Origin: an uncultured Clostridia bacterium
GTDB taxonomy: Bacteria > Bacillota > Clostridia > TANB77 > CAG-508
Direction: 5' to 3'
NCBI GenBank assembly: GCA_934167495.1
Contig: CAKPKP010000003.1
Span: 1 to 64,000 of the forward strand
Length of the DNA stretch: 64,000 nt
A program made the position numbers and the translations under genes. The notes below the pieces were generated by a model. That model worked only from the letters and a program-made list of their open reading frames with translations, ran no database searches and was not told where the DNA came from. The first letter of the stretch is position 1, and every line of letters starts with the position of its first letter. Positions 8,803-17,174 of this stretch are shown one piece after another.

Positions 8803-8990
8803 AAGCCCCGCATGTAAGCCGTAAGTTGAAGAATTTTTATGGACCTGTATATTAACAGGTGGGTGCGTACCTAAATATTCATGGGTTTCTTACATAAATG
8901 TAAGCATACACGCCATATCTAGAGATCTGCTCCCTTATCCAAACTTTGTAGGTTCTAAAAATTCTGTCTACACGCACTATGCAGGGAAAA
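8803..8990 (-). ncRNA. ssrS: 6S RNA
   Basis: Read on the minus strand, CCCTGCAT at the 5' end pairs perfectly (one G-U) with ATGCGGGG at the 3' end. Just inside, AGAATTTTT pairs with AAAAATTCT, enclosing a long imperfect hairpin with large internal bulges. The strand carries the stretch GGGAGCAGATCT and CGCACCCACCTG, which I recognise from clostridial 6S RNAs. The 3' end runs into CGGGGCTTTTTT, giving a built-in terminator. 6S RNA mimics an open promoter and sequesters housekeeping RNA polymerase. Length about 188 nt fits the family. A covariance-model search would settle it. Confidence 0.75.
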
Positions 8991-9005
8991 TTATTATCAT
9001 TACTT

Positions 9006-9029
9006 AGTATGGTTATATATTACCATACT
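9006..9029. promoter_or_regulatory. 24-base palindrome upstream of 6S RNA
   Basis: AGTATGGT and ACCATACT flank eight A/T bases, giving a near-perfect dyad. It lies 15-40 bases upstream of the 6S RNA 5' end, over the expected -35 region, and could be an operator. From here to the next gene at 9222 I see only AT-rich sequence. Confidence 0.35.
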
Positions 9030-9221
9030 TTTATATTGATATCAAATTTAAAAAATCTTATCTTTTATAATTATCTAATTCCTTATTTAGTTTTCTCTTT
9101 TTTTCATATATTATTCTCACTAATTTATATATTTTGATTATTTGAAAAGTTATTTTTTTTATATTATAATTAATTTATGTTGTGCGATTTTAATTGCCAT
9201 TTTTTTCTATTATTCATCAAT

Positions 9222-10112
9222 TTAATCATTAAATTTTGGAACATATTGTTCCTCTTGTTCTTCCAAATCCTGAATATATCCATTCGTAATATCAAGTTCA
9301 AATAAATAATTTTCAACTTCATTCAGTTCTTTTTGTGTTATCTTTCTATTTATTTCATCATATTTCTTTGCTTCATAACAAGGAAAATATTGAGCCATTA
9401 AGCTAACATATACATTATTTTCAAAATTGTCTTTTATCCATTTAAGAATCAACTTTGACTCTTCTGTTTTACCTGGCAAAATTAAATTTCTAATTATAAC
9501 TCCTTTTTTCATTATTCCGTTTTCATCAATTATAGGCTCTCCTACTTGTTTATACATTTCTTTTATTGATTCACTTGCATTTTCAAAATAATTTTTTATT
9601 TTAGAATATTTAAAAGCTGTATCATTATTATAATATTTAAAATCTGGCAAATAGATATCTACATATCCATTTAGCATTTTTATTGTTTCTACCGATTCAT
9701 ATCCTCCACAGTTATACACAATTGGAATTTTAAGTCCTAATTTTTTTGCAATTTTTACTGACTCAATTATTTGTGGTACATACATTGTAGCAGTAACTAA
9801 ATTTATATTGTTTGCTCCTTTATTTTGAAGATTCAAAAATAGCTCTGCCAATTCTTCTATTGTTATTTCATTACCATTTCTTAATTGACTTATTTTATAG
9901 TTTTGACAATATACACAATTCATGTTACAACATGAAAAAAATATATTACCAGACCCTTTTTCGCCACTTATGCATGGTTCCTCATTGTAATAAAGCATTG
10001 CTAGATTATATTTTATTTCTTTTCCAGCTTTGCATCTTCCAAGTTCTCCATCTAATCTGTTTACTTTACATTTATGTGGACAAAGTGTACATTCTGATAA
10101 TATATTTTTCAT
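9222..10112 (-). CDS. Radical SAM protein, PflA/PflX-like
   Basis: The 296 aa begin with a zinc-type CTLCPHKC motif, then a radical SAM cluster CCNMNCVYCQN (CxxxCxxC) near residue 60, and a TIM-barrel core. This is the arrangement of uncharacterised iron-sulfur proteins related to pyruvate formate-lyase activating enzyme (COG1313). No glycyl radical enzyme is encoded nearby, so the substrate is unknown. The start codon shares bases with the stop of the upstream gene (TAATG), so the two are translationally coupled. Confidence 0.8.
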   Translation of the reverse strand: MKNILSECTLCPHKCKVNRLDGELGRCKAGKEIKYNLAMLYYNEEPCISGEKGSGNIFFSCCNMNCVYCQNYKISQLRNGNEITIEELAELFLNLQNKGANNINLVTATMYVPQIIESVKIAKKLGLKIPIVYNCGGYESVETIKMLNGYVDIYLPDFKYYNNDTAFKYSKIKNYFENASESIKEMYKQVGEPIIDENGIMKKGVIIRNLILPGKTEESKLILKWIKDNFENNVYVSLMAQYFPCYEAKKYDEINRKITQKELNEVENYLFELDITNGYIQDLEEQEEQYVPKFND

Positions 10113-11431
10113 TATTCTTCCTCTTCTTTTTGTGTTTCTTTTTTAGGATTATTTTTGCATACTTTTACTTTTAAAATTCTTTGATTTTTGCATTCCTCTA
10201 TTTTATATGTTATTAATTCTGTTTCAACAACTACTTTTTCATTATTTTGTGGTATTCTACCTAGTTCATCTATTATATAGCCTGATATTGTATCATAATC
10301 ACCTTCTGGTATCTCAACCTCTAATAATTTTTCAAATTCATATATAGGTAAACTTCCGCTAACTATATAAGTATTATCATCTATTTTTTCATAGTCATTT
10401 TCAAGCTTATCGTATTCGTCAAATATATTTCCTACAAGTTCTTCTAATATATCTTCCATAGTTACAAATCCTGCTGTTCCGCCATATTCATCTACAACAA
10501 TAGCAGCTTGTTTTTTATTCATTTGTAATTCTCTAAATAATTCATTTATAGGTTTAGTTTCTGAAACAAAATATGGTTCTTTCATTAATTCACTAATTTT
10601 TATTTTTTTGTCTTTATTCATATATTTTATTAAATCTTTAACATAAATTAGTCCTTTAATATTATCTATATTTTCTTCATATATAGGAACTCTACTAAAT
10701 CCATTTTTTGTTACACCATCTATTAATTCATCAATTGGATCATTGATGTCTAAAGCAAACATCTCTGTTCTATGTCTCATTATTTCAGATGTTACTTTAT
10801 CATTAAATTCAAATACATTATTTATTAATTCCTTTTCATCTTCTTCTATTGTTCCATCTTCTTTACCCGCATCTACCATGTCTTTTATATCTTCTTCTGT
10901 AACTATTTCTTCTTCATTTTCTTTTATTCCGAATAATTTAGAAATAAGATTTGTTGATATTGTTAAGAATTTAACAAAAGGTGCTGCAATTATTGATATA
11001 AACTTAATTACACCTATTGAAAAATATGCAACTTTTTCTGAATATTTCATTGCAATTCTTTTTGGTACTAATTCACCAAAAACCAATGAAAAATATGATA
11101 GAATTATTGTTATAACTATTATAGATACGTTAGTCCAAAAAGAAACCCCTAATGGAAATGCTTGATCTAATACAACTGCTAATCTACTTGCAAAAGCTTC
11201 TGATGCAAACGCACTAGATAGAAATCCTGCTAAAGTTATTCCTATTTGAATTGTAGCTAAAAATTTACTTGGATTTTGCAACATTTTATTTATACTTTTT
11301 GCCTTTTTATCTCCTTCGTTTGCTTTCTTAGCAATTCTATTATCATTTAATGAAATAAATGCTATTTCAGTCGACGCGAAAAATGCGTTGAGTAATATTA
11401 AAACAATTAATACTATAATTTGCGAAAACAT
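10112..11431 (-). CDS. CNNM/CBS-domain membrane protein (TlyC/CorC-type 'hemolysin' family)
   Basis: The 439 aa contain an N-terminal DUF21 membrane domain with about four hydrophobic segments (residues 1-180), two CBS domains (about 205-330) including VDEYGGTAGFVTMEDILEELVG, and a C-terminal CorC_HlyC domain. Members are linked to magnesium or cobalt efflux; the name hemolysin is historical. The start is placed at MFSQ because AGGAGA lies upstream; the longer frame covers that ribosome site. It is coupled to the radical SAM gene behind it. Confidence 0.88.
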   Translation of the reverse strand: MFSQIIVLIVLILLNAFFASTEIAFISLNDNRIAKKANEGDKKAKSINKMLQNPSKFLATIQIGITLAGFLSSAFASEAFASRLAVVLDQAFPLGVSFWTNVSIIVITIILSYFSLVFGELVPKRIAMKYSEKVAYFSIGVIKFISIIAAPFVKFLTISTNLISKLFGIKENEEEIVTEEDIKDMVDAGKEDGTIEEDEKELINNVFEFNDKVTSEIMRHRTEMFALDINDPIDELIDGVTKNGFSRVPIYEENIDNIKGLIYVKDLIKYMNKDKKIKISELMKEPYFVSETKPINELFRELQMNKKQAAIVVDEYGGTAGFVTMEDILEELVGNIFDEYDKLENDYEKIDDNTYIVSGSLPIYEFEKLLEVEIPEGDYDTISGYIIDELGRIPQNNEKVVVETELITYKIEECKNQRILKVKVCKNNPKKETQKEEEE

Positions 11432-11602
11432 ATATAATTTATCTCTCCTTTTTATAGTTTGTATATTGCATTTTATCACAAACTATAATTAAAATACAAT
11501 ATTATTGTTATAAATTTATTTACATTATTTGTTTTTTTGCTAAAAAGATTAATTTATGATATAATATAATTATCTAAAAATTATTTTTAGGAGGTTTTTG
11601 TC

Positions 11603-11797
11603 ATGCATGCAGATAAACATCAAGAAACAAAAAAATTTGTGTCACATGAAAATTTTTTAGCAGATATTATAGCATATTCTGCTATGCAAGAACTTCAGCG
11701 GAGCTTTCCTTATGGAGAAATAGTGGATTCATACGTAGAGAAAAACAATGGTTTTTGGAAAATCATTATAATCTATAAGGACTTTCCAAAAAGCTAA
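11603..11797 (+). CDS. Small unknown protein (64 aa), convergent with sigK
   Basis: AGGAGG precedes ATG at a normal distance. The product (MHADKHQETKKF... KDFPKS) is soluble and has no motif I recognise. It contains an in-frame CGG at 11699-11701 (codon 33, between Gln and Ser). Reading straight through gives the full product, while skipping the C would end after seven more codons. This matters because CGG behaves as a +1 shift site in sigK next door. The gene faces sigK and shares its terminator. Confidence 0.55.
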   Translation: MHADKHQETKKFVSHENFLADIIAYSAMQELQRSFPYGEIVDSYVEKNNGFWKIIIIYKDFPKS

Positions 11798-11804
11798 TCT
11801 ATTA

Positions 11805-11860
11805 GCAAAAAAAGCAGACATTTGTAAAAGATAAAATTTTATCCAAATGTCTGCTTTTCT
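11805..11860. terminator. Bidirectional terminator between sigK and the 64-aa gene
   Basis: AGCAGACATTTG at 11813-11824 pairs with CAAATGTCTGCT at 11843-11854, with A-run before and T-run after, so it can serve both convergent genes. Confidence 0.85.
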
Positions 11861-12560
11861 TTATTCTTTTATTTCTTTACTAAGTTTCCATATTGCTTTA
11901 GTTTCTATTCTAGATACATATGAACGACTTATATTCATCATTTCAGCTATCTCATTTTGAGTTTTAGGTTTAATACCATTTAGTCCAAATCTTAACTCCA
12001 ATATTGTTTTTTCTCTGTCTTTTAAAACCGTTTTCATTTTTTCATACAGTTTCTTTATTTTAATTTTTATATCAATTTCGTCTTCTATATTTCTTTCGTT
12101 ATTTTCTAATATTTCTTGAAGTGTAACTACATTGTCATCTTTATCTTTTCCAATTGGTTCATTTAAATATACTTCTGCACCGCAATTTCTTACTACTTCT
12201 TAAATACATTAATATTTCATTCTCTATACATTTTGCAACATACGTAGCTAAACGTATATTTTTCTCTAAGTTAAAACTATTTATTCCTTTTATTAGTCCT
12301 ATAGTACCTATCGAAATCAAATCTTCTTGATCTATATTTGTAGAAGAATATTTTTTACACACGTGTGCAACTAATCTTAAGTTTCTTTCAATTAAAACAT
12401 TTTTTGCCTCTTCATCTCCGTTTTTTAACTTTTCTAAATATATTTTCTCTTCTTCCGAATTTAACGGCTCTGGAAATAAATTACTACTTTGTATATATCC
12501 AAAAAGTAATATTGAGGATTCCATAAACGCCAAAAAGCTTGATATAGAAAGGACTAACAT
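11861..12560 (-). CDS. sigK: RNA polymerase sigma-K factor, expressed through a +1 shift at CGG
   Basis: Late mother-cell sporulation sigma factor. The first 126 codons encode a short hydrophobic N-terminus (MLVLSISSFLAFM), then sigma region 2 (ERNLRLVAHVCKKY, DLISIGTIGLIKGINSF, ATYVAKCIENEILMYLR). The frame reaches CGG and would stop six codons later. Skipping the C gives GAEVYLNEPIGKDK, region 3, and region 4 with the helix-turn-helix QNEIAEMMNISRSYVSR, for 232 aa in total, the normal length of the family. The start is at MLVL, preceded by a G-rich ribosome site. In several spore formers sigK is interrupted by the skin element; there is no insertion here, only the one base. Confidence 0.9.
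12180..12182 (-). other. Putative +1 frameshift site (CGG) in sigK
   Basis: On the minus strand the frame reads TTG CGG TGC, with a stop at the seventh codon counted from CGG. Skipping one C gives TTG GGT GCA GAA and the conserved C-terminal half of SigK. The distance from the start (378 bases) puts CGG exactly in frame. Confidence 0.75.
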
Positions 12561-12638
12561 ATAAAAAGCACCCCCATTTTTTCTATACAACAATTATATG
12601 TCTAGAAAAAATAAAAGTGCATGACCTCTTTTAATATT

Positions 12639-13781
12639 TTATAATTCAACTATTTTTTCCCAAGCTAGCTCGCTTTTTCCAAAATGTCCGTAGTTTGTAG
12701 TTTTTCTATATATTGGTCTTCTTAAATCTAAATATTCTATAATTCCTCTAGGAGTCAAATCAAATTTATCATAAATTAATTTTGCAATTTCATCTTCTGG
12801 CATAGTAGATGTCCCAAATGTATCAACATATATTGAAACCGGTTTTGCAACACCTATTGCATATGAAAATTGTATTTCACATTTTCTAGCAAGTTTATTT
12901 GCTACTATATTTTTAGCAATAAATCTAGCCATATATGCTGCTGACCTATCTACTTTGGTTGGATCTTTTCCTGAAAATGCTCCTCCACCATGTCTTGCAT
13001 ATCCGCCATATGTATCAACAATTATTTTTCTACCTGTTAACCCACTATCTCCTAAAGGTCCACCTATTACAAATCTACCTGTAGGATTTATGAAATACTT
13101 TGTATTTTCATCTAACAATTCTGCTGGTACAACATCATCTATTACATATTTTTTTATATCTTTTCTTAAATCTTCTAAACTTACTGTATCTTTATGTTGT
13201 GTAGAAACTACAATTGTATCTACTCTTAATGGAGTTCCATCATCATATTCTACTGTAACCTGAACTTTACCATCTGGTCTTAAATAGTCTATTATATTTT
13301 CTTTTCTAACATCTGTTAATCTCTTAGCTAATTTATGTGCCAAATATATTGGTAATGGCATTAAAGAATCTGTTTCATCACATGCAAAACCAAACATTAT
13401 TCCTTGGTCTCCTGCTCCTTCTGATTCTATATCACCGCCTTCTTTTTCTTCTAAAGATTTATCAACTCCTAGTGCAATATCTGGTGATTGTTTTGAAACA
13501 TTTACATGTATCTTACAAGTTCTATAATCAATATCTGTTTCACTATTATCATATCCCACTTCTTTTATTACATTTCTAACAATTTCCTCTATATCTACTT
13601 CTGCTGAAGAAGTAATTTCACCAGTAACAAATATTTCTCCTTTACCAGCAACGGTTTCACATGCTACTCTTGCATTTTTATCTTTTGAAAAATAAGCATC
13701 TAATACACTATCTGAAATGTAATCACATAATTTATCTGGATGCCCTTCTGTAACACTTTCAGATGTAAATAATTTTCTCAT
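12639..13781 (-). CDS. metK: S-adenosylmethionine synthase
   Basis: Makes S-adenosylmethionine from methionine and ATP. The 380 aa show the signatures SESVTEGHPDKLCDYISD at the N-terminus, GAGDQGIMFG near residue 117, and GGAFSGKDPTKVDRSAAY near 260. AGGGAG precedes the ATG. It is preceded by a SAM-I riboswitch with its own terminator, so its product feeds back on transcription. A composite hairpin repeat lies in the leader between that terminator and the start codon. Confidence 0.99.
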   Translation of the reverse strand: MRKLFTSESVTEGHPDKLCDYISDSVLDAYFSKDKNARVACETVAGKGEIFVTGEITSSAEVDIEEIVRNVIKEVGYDNSETDIDYRTCKIHVNVSKQSPDIALGVDKSLEEKEGGDIESEGAGDQGIMFGFACDETDSLMPLPIYLAHKLAKRLTDVRKENIIDYLRPDGKVQVTVEYDDGTPLRVDTIVVSTQHKDTVSLEDLRKDIKKYVIDDVVPAELLDENTKYFINPTGRFVIGGPLGDSGLTGRKIIVDTYGGYARHGGGAFSGKDPTKVDRSAAYMARFIAKNIVANKLARKCEIQFSYAIGVAKPVSIYVDTFGTSTMPEDEIAKLIYDKFDLTPRGIIEYLDLRRPIYRKTTNYGHFGKSELAWEKIVEL

Positions 13782-13814
13782 TTTATTCTCCCTTTCTTAT
13801 ATATAATATAACAC

Positions 13815-13956
13815 ATTGGACTGATTAAATTTTCTATATTTTAAATTATAGAATTCAGCCCACGTTTAATGTTCGTGTGTGAAATTTGCATATAGCAAAT
13901 TTTTATACAAAGTATTTATATAACATGAATTTCGAAAAAATTTACTATTATATAAA
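13815..13956 (+). repeat. Composite three-hairpin repeat, copy R1
   Basis: Reads GGACTGATTAAATTTT..., then CAGCCCACGTTTAAT-GTTCG (A module), GAAATTTGC-atata-GCAAATTT (B module), the linker TACAAAGTATTT, and a degenerate C module. It matches the copy at 35.6 kb closely. It occupies the metK 5' leader, immediately downstream (in transcription order) of the riboswitch terminator. Confidence 0.75.
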
Positions 13957-13981
13957 AAATACCCTGTAAAACTACAGAGCG
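13952..13981 (-). terminator. Riboswitch expression platform terminator
   Basis: On the minus strand CTCTGTA-gttt-TACAGGG is followed by TATTTTTT. It lies directly behind the SAM-I aptamer and is expected to form when S-adenosylmethionine is bound. Confidence 0.8.
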
Positions 13982-13984
13982 CTT

Positions 13985-14102
13985 TTTTGATTATTATTCA
14001 TCATTCAAAGCTTCTGTGCTTTGTCGGTATTAGCACCTTATTTTCATAGGTTGCTGTGGAGTCATTAAGCCGATTCTCTCGTCCACTCTTGATAATATAG
14101 CT
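13985..14102 (-). promoter_or_regulatory. SAM-I (S-box) riboswitch controlling metK
   Basis: On the minus strand the leader carries ATTATCAAGAG, a purine-rich GACGAGAGAATCGGC segment, CAGCAACC and AAGGTGCTAATACC, which are the conserved core positions of the S-box. Closing-helix partners lie at ATTATCA and TGATGAAT. It sits between a strong promoter and an intrinsic terminator upstream of metK, the expected gene for this sensor. Confidence 0.9.
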
Positions 14103-14131
14103 ATTATAAGCCAAATTTTAAAATATGTCAA
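14103..14131 (-). promoter_or_regulatory. metK promoter
   Basis: On the minus strand TTGACA (14126-14131), 17 bases, TATAAT (14103-14108): a consensus housekeeping promoter ending just before the SAM-I aptamer. Confidence 0.85.
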
Positions 14132-14227
14132 ATTTTTCAATATATGTACATTTTATCAATTATTAAAATTAAAGTATTAAATAGCACATTTTTTAATATT
14201 TTTTATATACTAAAATGAGGTGATAAT

Positions 14228-16367
14228 ATGGGGCTTACATCCTCTTCAACAGGAAAAGTATTATTAAATGATGATATTGAAGAATTAAAAAATAAATGTG
14301 ATTATACTATTGCTATTGCACGGAAACCCTAACGTTCGGTAAAAGTACTATTTTTAATAGTTTAACTGGTATGCACCAGCATACAGGAAACTGGCCACGG
14401 AAAAACTGTAGAAAATAATTTTCGGAACTTTTAAATATAAAAATAAAAATTTCTTACTTGTAGATATTCCAGGTACATATTCTATTATGTCTAACTCTGC
14501 AGAAGAAGAAATAGCAAGAGATTATATATGCTTTGGAAATCAAAACTGTACAGTCGTTGTTGTTGATGCTACATGTTTAGAAAGAAATCTAAATTTAGTT
14601 TATCAGATTCTTGAGATAACAAGTAATGTAATTGTATGTGTAAATTTATTAGATGAAGCTAAGAAGAAAGGTATTAGTATAGATTTAGAAAAATTATCTT
14701 CTCATTTAGGTGTACCTGTTGTTGGCGTAATTGGTCAAAAGAAAAAAACTCTTACCAGTTTAAGTAATGCTATTTATGATTCATGCACAAAAAGAACAAC
14801 ATATAGTCAAGCCAAAATACAATATCTACCTATAATTGAAGAAGCAATAGAAACATTAGAAAAAGATAACAATTTAAAAAATTCTTCTATTCCTTCTAGA
14901 TGGATTGCTTTAAAAATTTTAGACAATAATAAAAAAATTATTTCTTCAATAGAAAAGCATCTTAATATAAAAATAAATTTATCAAAAAAACAAAACTTAT
15001 TGAAAAAAATATTTGACAAATATAATATAAATTTCTCTACCATAAAAGATAAAATTGTATCCAGTATAGTTATGCAAGCAGAAACAGTTGCAAAAGATGT
15101 TTGCACTTTTAAAGATTCTAACACCTTTAATAGAGATAAAAAAATAGATAAGATTTTAACCTCTAAAACTTTTGGAATACCTATAATGCTTTTATTTTTA
15201 GGAATAATATTTTGGCTCACAATTGAAGGTGCAAATTATCCTAGCAAATTATTATCCACATTTTTTACCTATATTGAGGATAAATTGCTGTATCTTTTTG
15301 ACTTAATGAATTCACCAGAATGGCTTTCTAATATATTAGTTTTGGGAATGTATCGAACTTTAGCTTGGATAGTAAGTGTTATGCTTCCGCCAATGGCAAT
15401 ATTTTTTCCATTGTTTACTATTCTTGAAGATTTAGGATATTTACCTAGACTTGCTTTTAATCTAGATAATTATTTTAAAAAAGCTTGTACTAGTGGAAAA
15501 CAAGCAATTACTATGTGTATGGGATTTGGTTGCAATGCAGCAGGTGTTGTTGGATGTAGAATAATAGATTCTCCTAGAGAAAAGTTATTGGCTATACTTA
15601 CAAATTCATTTATTCCATGTAACGGAAGATATCCATTTTTAATTTTAATATCTACACTTTTTATAGGTAGCTATTTTGAAGGAGTATTCTCTTCTTTAAT
15701 TTCTACTCTTGCTGTACTTTTAATTATTGTTTTAGGTATAACACTTAGTCTGTTAGTATCAAAACTATTATCTAAAACTATATTAAAAGGAGAACCTACT
15801 TCATTTATTTTAGAGCTACCACCTTATAGGAAACCGCAATTTATTAAAGTATTTATCCGTTCAATATTTGATAGAACTATTTTCGTATTAGGGCGTGCTA
15901 TTGCAATAGCTGCACCTGCTGGAATTGTAATATGGCTTTTTGCCAACATAAATATTAACAATTATAGTATTTTACAAATTTGTGCTAATTTCTTAGATCC
16001 TTTTGCTAAAATAATTGGATTAGATGGTAAAATTTTATTTGCTTTCATCCTTGGTATACCTGCTAATGAAATTGTTCTTCCTATAATTTTAATGACATAT
16101 CTTTCAAATGGCACTTTAATTAACATAGAAGAAAATGCTAGTATTTACAACATTCTAGTTCAAAATGGATGGACTATATTGACTGGTATAAATGTAATGA
16201 TTTTTACATTATTACATTTTCCATGTACCACAACATTACTTACAGTTCAAAAAGAAACTGGCAAACTAAAATGGACATTACTAGCTTTTGCTCTACCAAC
16301 GGTTTGTGGTATTATCTTATGCTTCTGTACAACATGTATCTATAATTTAGGAGTTTACTTTATTTAA
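14228..16367 (+). CDS. feoB: Ferrous iron transporter FeoB, expressed through four +1 shifts at CGG
   Basis: Membrane Fe(II) importer with an N-terminal GTPase. The start MGLTSSSTGK follows GAGGTGATA. Reading with one C skipped at each of four CGG codons gives AIA-GNPNV-GKSTIFNSLTG, QHTGNWP-GKTVENNF-GTF, and LLVDIPGTYS. These are the G1, G2 and G3 motifs of FeoB in the correct order. From about 14424 the frame is open to the end: G4 NLLDEAKKKG, then a membrane part with MCMGFGCNAAGVVGCRI and IPCNGRYPF gate motifs. The total is about 711 aa, normal for FeoB. No feoA is adjacent. A plain reading would give only a dead 33-residue peptide. Confidence 0.9.
14321..14323 (+). other. Putative +1 frameshift site 1 (CGG) in feoB
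   Basis: Frame 0 reads GCA CGG AAA CCC TAA. Skipping the C gives GCA GGA AAC CCT AAC, the start of the G1 motif GNPNVGKS. CGG lies 93 bases from the start codon, exactly in frame. Confidence 0.8.
14337..14339 (+). other. Putative +1 frameshift site 2 (CGG) in feoB
   Basis: In the frame set by site 1 the ribosome reads GTT CGG TAA. Skipping the C gives GTT GGT AAA AGT ACT, completing the P-loop. CGG is 15 bases from the previous resumed codon, in frame. Confidence 0.8.
14398..14400 (+). other. Putative +1 frameshift site 3 (CGG) in feoB
   Basis: The running frame reads TGG CCA CGG AAA AAC TGT AGA AAA TAA. Skipping the C gives CCA GGA AAA ACT GTA GAA, the conserved GNWPGKTVE motif. CGG is 60 bases after the previous resumed codon. 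Confidence 0.8.
14423..14425 (+). other. Putative +1 frameshift site 4 (CGG) in feoB
   Basis: The running frame reads TTT CGG AAC TTT TAA. Skipping the C gives TTT GGA ACT TTT AAA, after which the frame stays open to the FeoB stop codon. CGG is 24 bases after the previous resumed codon. Confidence 0.8.
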
Positions 16368-16410
16368 TGATATAGTTGAATTTATACTCTATTTTCAAAA
16401 ATTTATATAA

Positions 16411-16448
16411 GAAAAAGTCAAATTCTAAATTGAATTTGACTTTTTCTA
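16411..16448 (+). terminator. feoB terminator
   Basis: AAAAAGTCAAATTC pairs with GAATTTGACTTTTT around a six-base loop. The stem is A-rich on one side and T-rich on the other, so it may also work for the minus strand gene that follows. Confidence 0.85.
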
Positions 16449-16472
16449 AAAGATGTCCATTTGTACATTATT

Positions 16473-17045
16473 TTATAATGAACATGGAAAATTCCTATTT
16501 CTAAAATATTGTACCAGTTGATATAAAACATTTTGATATGTTTTCCAATCATAGCAACAATCGTCTATGCTATACTTTGATTCACATTTCATTATGTTAC
16601 TTGGTATCAACATTTTTCCTCCGGTAGGCCGATCTTCATAACTAAGTTTACAACCATTACTTGTTAGTAAACTGCATGGAGTTCTTCTAAAACCTGTATC
16701 TACAATTGGTGCCCCCTGATTTCTGACTCTCAAAATATAAATGCCATAATCTGAATAACAAATTTCAGGATCTACATAATCAATAGAAATATAGCCTTTT
16801 TCTATCTCTTTTTTTAATCCCTCAAATGAAATATCTTTGAAATCATCAGGACTAAAGTGGCAACCACATATTTTACAACATTTTCCGCCACATTTAGCAC
16901 AAATTGAAGAATCTACATTTTTAGAGTTATCCTCTTCTTTAGACCTCTCCTCCTTCTTTTTTACACTCCGATAATCTGATGTTGGAAATAATATTTCGTT
17001 AATAACATCTCTAACATATATTTTATCCACATCCTGCTTACTCAT
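16473..17045 (-). CDS. YkgJ-type cysteine-cluster protein
   Basis: The 190 aa carry CAKCGGKCCKICGC near residue 53, then PCSLLTSNGCKL-YEDRP: the cysteine spacing and C-x-L-x-Y-E-x-RP motif of the YkgJ / zinc- or iron-chelating cluster family (which includes flagellin lysine methylase FliB relatives). The role is unknown; metal binding is inferred. The start is at MSKQ because AGGAGG lies just upstream. Two CGG codons are in frame (codon 26 and codon 139). The second encodes the conserved Arg of RP, so here CGG appears to mean arginine without a shift. Confidence 0.7.
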   Translation of the reverse strand: MSKQDVDKIYVRDVINEILFPTSDYRSVKKKEERSKEEDNSKNVDSSICAKCGGKCCKICGCHFSPDDFKDISFEGLKKEIEKGYISIDYVDPEICYSDYGIYILRVRNQGAPIVDTGFRRTPCSLLTSNGCKLSYEDRPTGGKMLIPSNIMKCESKYSIDDCCYDWKTYQNVLYQLVQYFRNRNFPCSL

Positions 17046-17099
17046 ATGAATCCTCCTGTTCACTATCATAATTTGCTGTTTTTGCATGTATGTAAATAT

Positions 17100-17128
17100 A
17101 TTATACCATATTTTACATAATATACAAA
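17100..17128 (-). promoter_or_regulatory. Promoter of the cysteine-cluster gene
   Basis: On the minus strand TTTGTA (17123-17128), 17 bases, TATAAT (17100-17105). The spacer contains ATGTAAAAT four bases before the -10, resembling the promoters at 41.0 and 50.8 kb. The -35 box lies in the linker of the adjacent hairpin repeat. Confidence 0.55.
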
Positions 17129-17174
17129 GTATTTATCTAATAGTAAATTCTTCAGAATTTACTATTAGATAAAA
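17124..17174 (+). repeat. Solitary C-module hairpin repeat with linker
   Basis: ACAAAGTATTTAT followed by TCTAATAGTAAATTC and GAATTTACTATTAGA around a three-base loop. Compared with other copies (AGGAAATTC/GAATTTCCT) the G-C pair at one stem position is T-A here, a compensatory change. Confidence 0.65.

Noticed and set aside
8803..8990. T-box or other riboswitch instead of 6S RNA
   Set aside because: No gene follows on the minus strand in the proper distance, the ends pair to close one long hairpin, and it has its own terminator.
12100..12260. skin-like element inside sigK
   Set aside because: The two parts of sigK are directly adjacent; there is no inserted DNA or recombinase gene.
14228..14486. 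feoB as a simple pseudogene with several frameshifts
   Set aside because: All four changes are the same base in the same codon context and each restores a motif; the remaining 640 codons are intact, with no stop or missing motif. Neutral decay would give mixed insertions and deletions.
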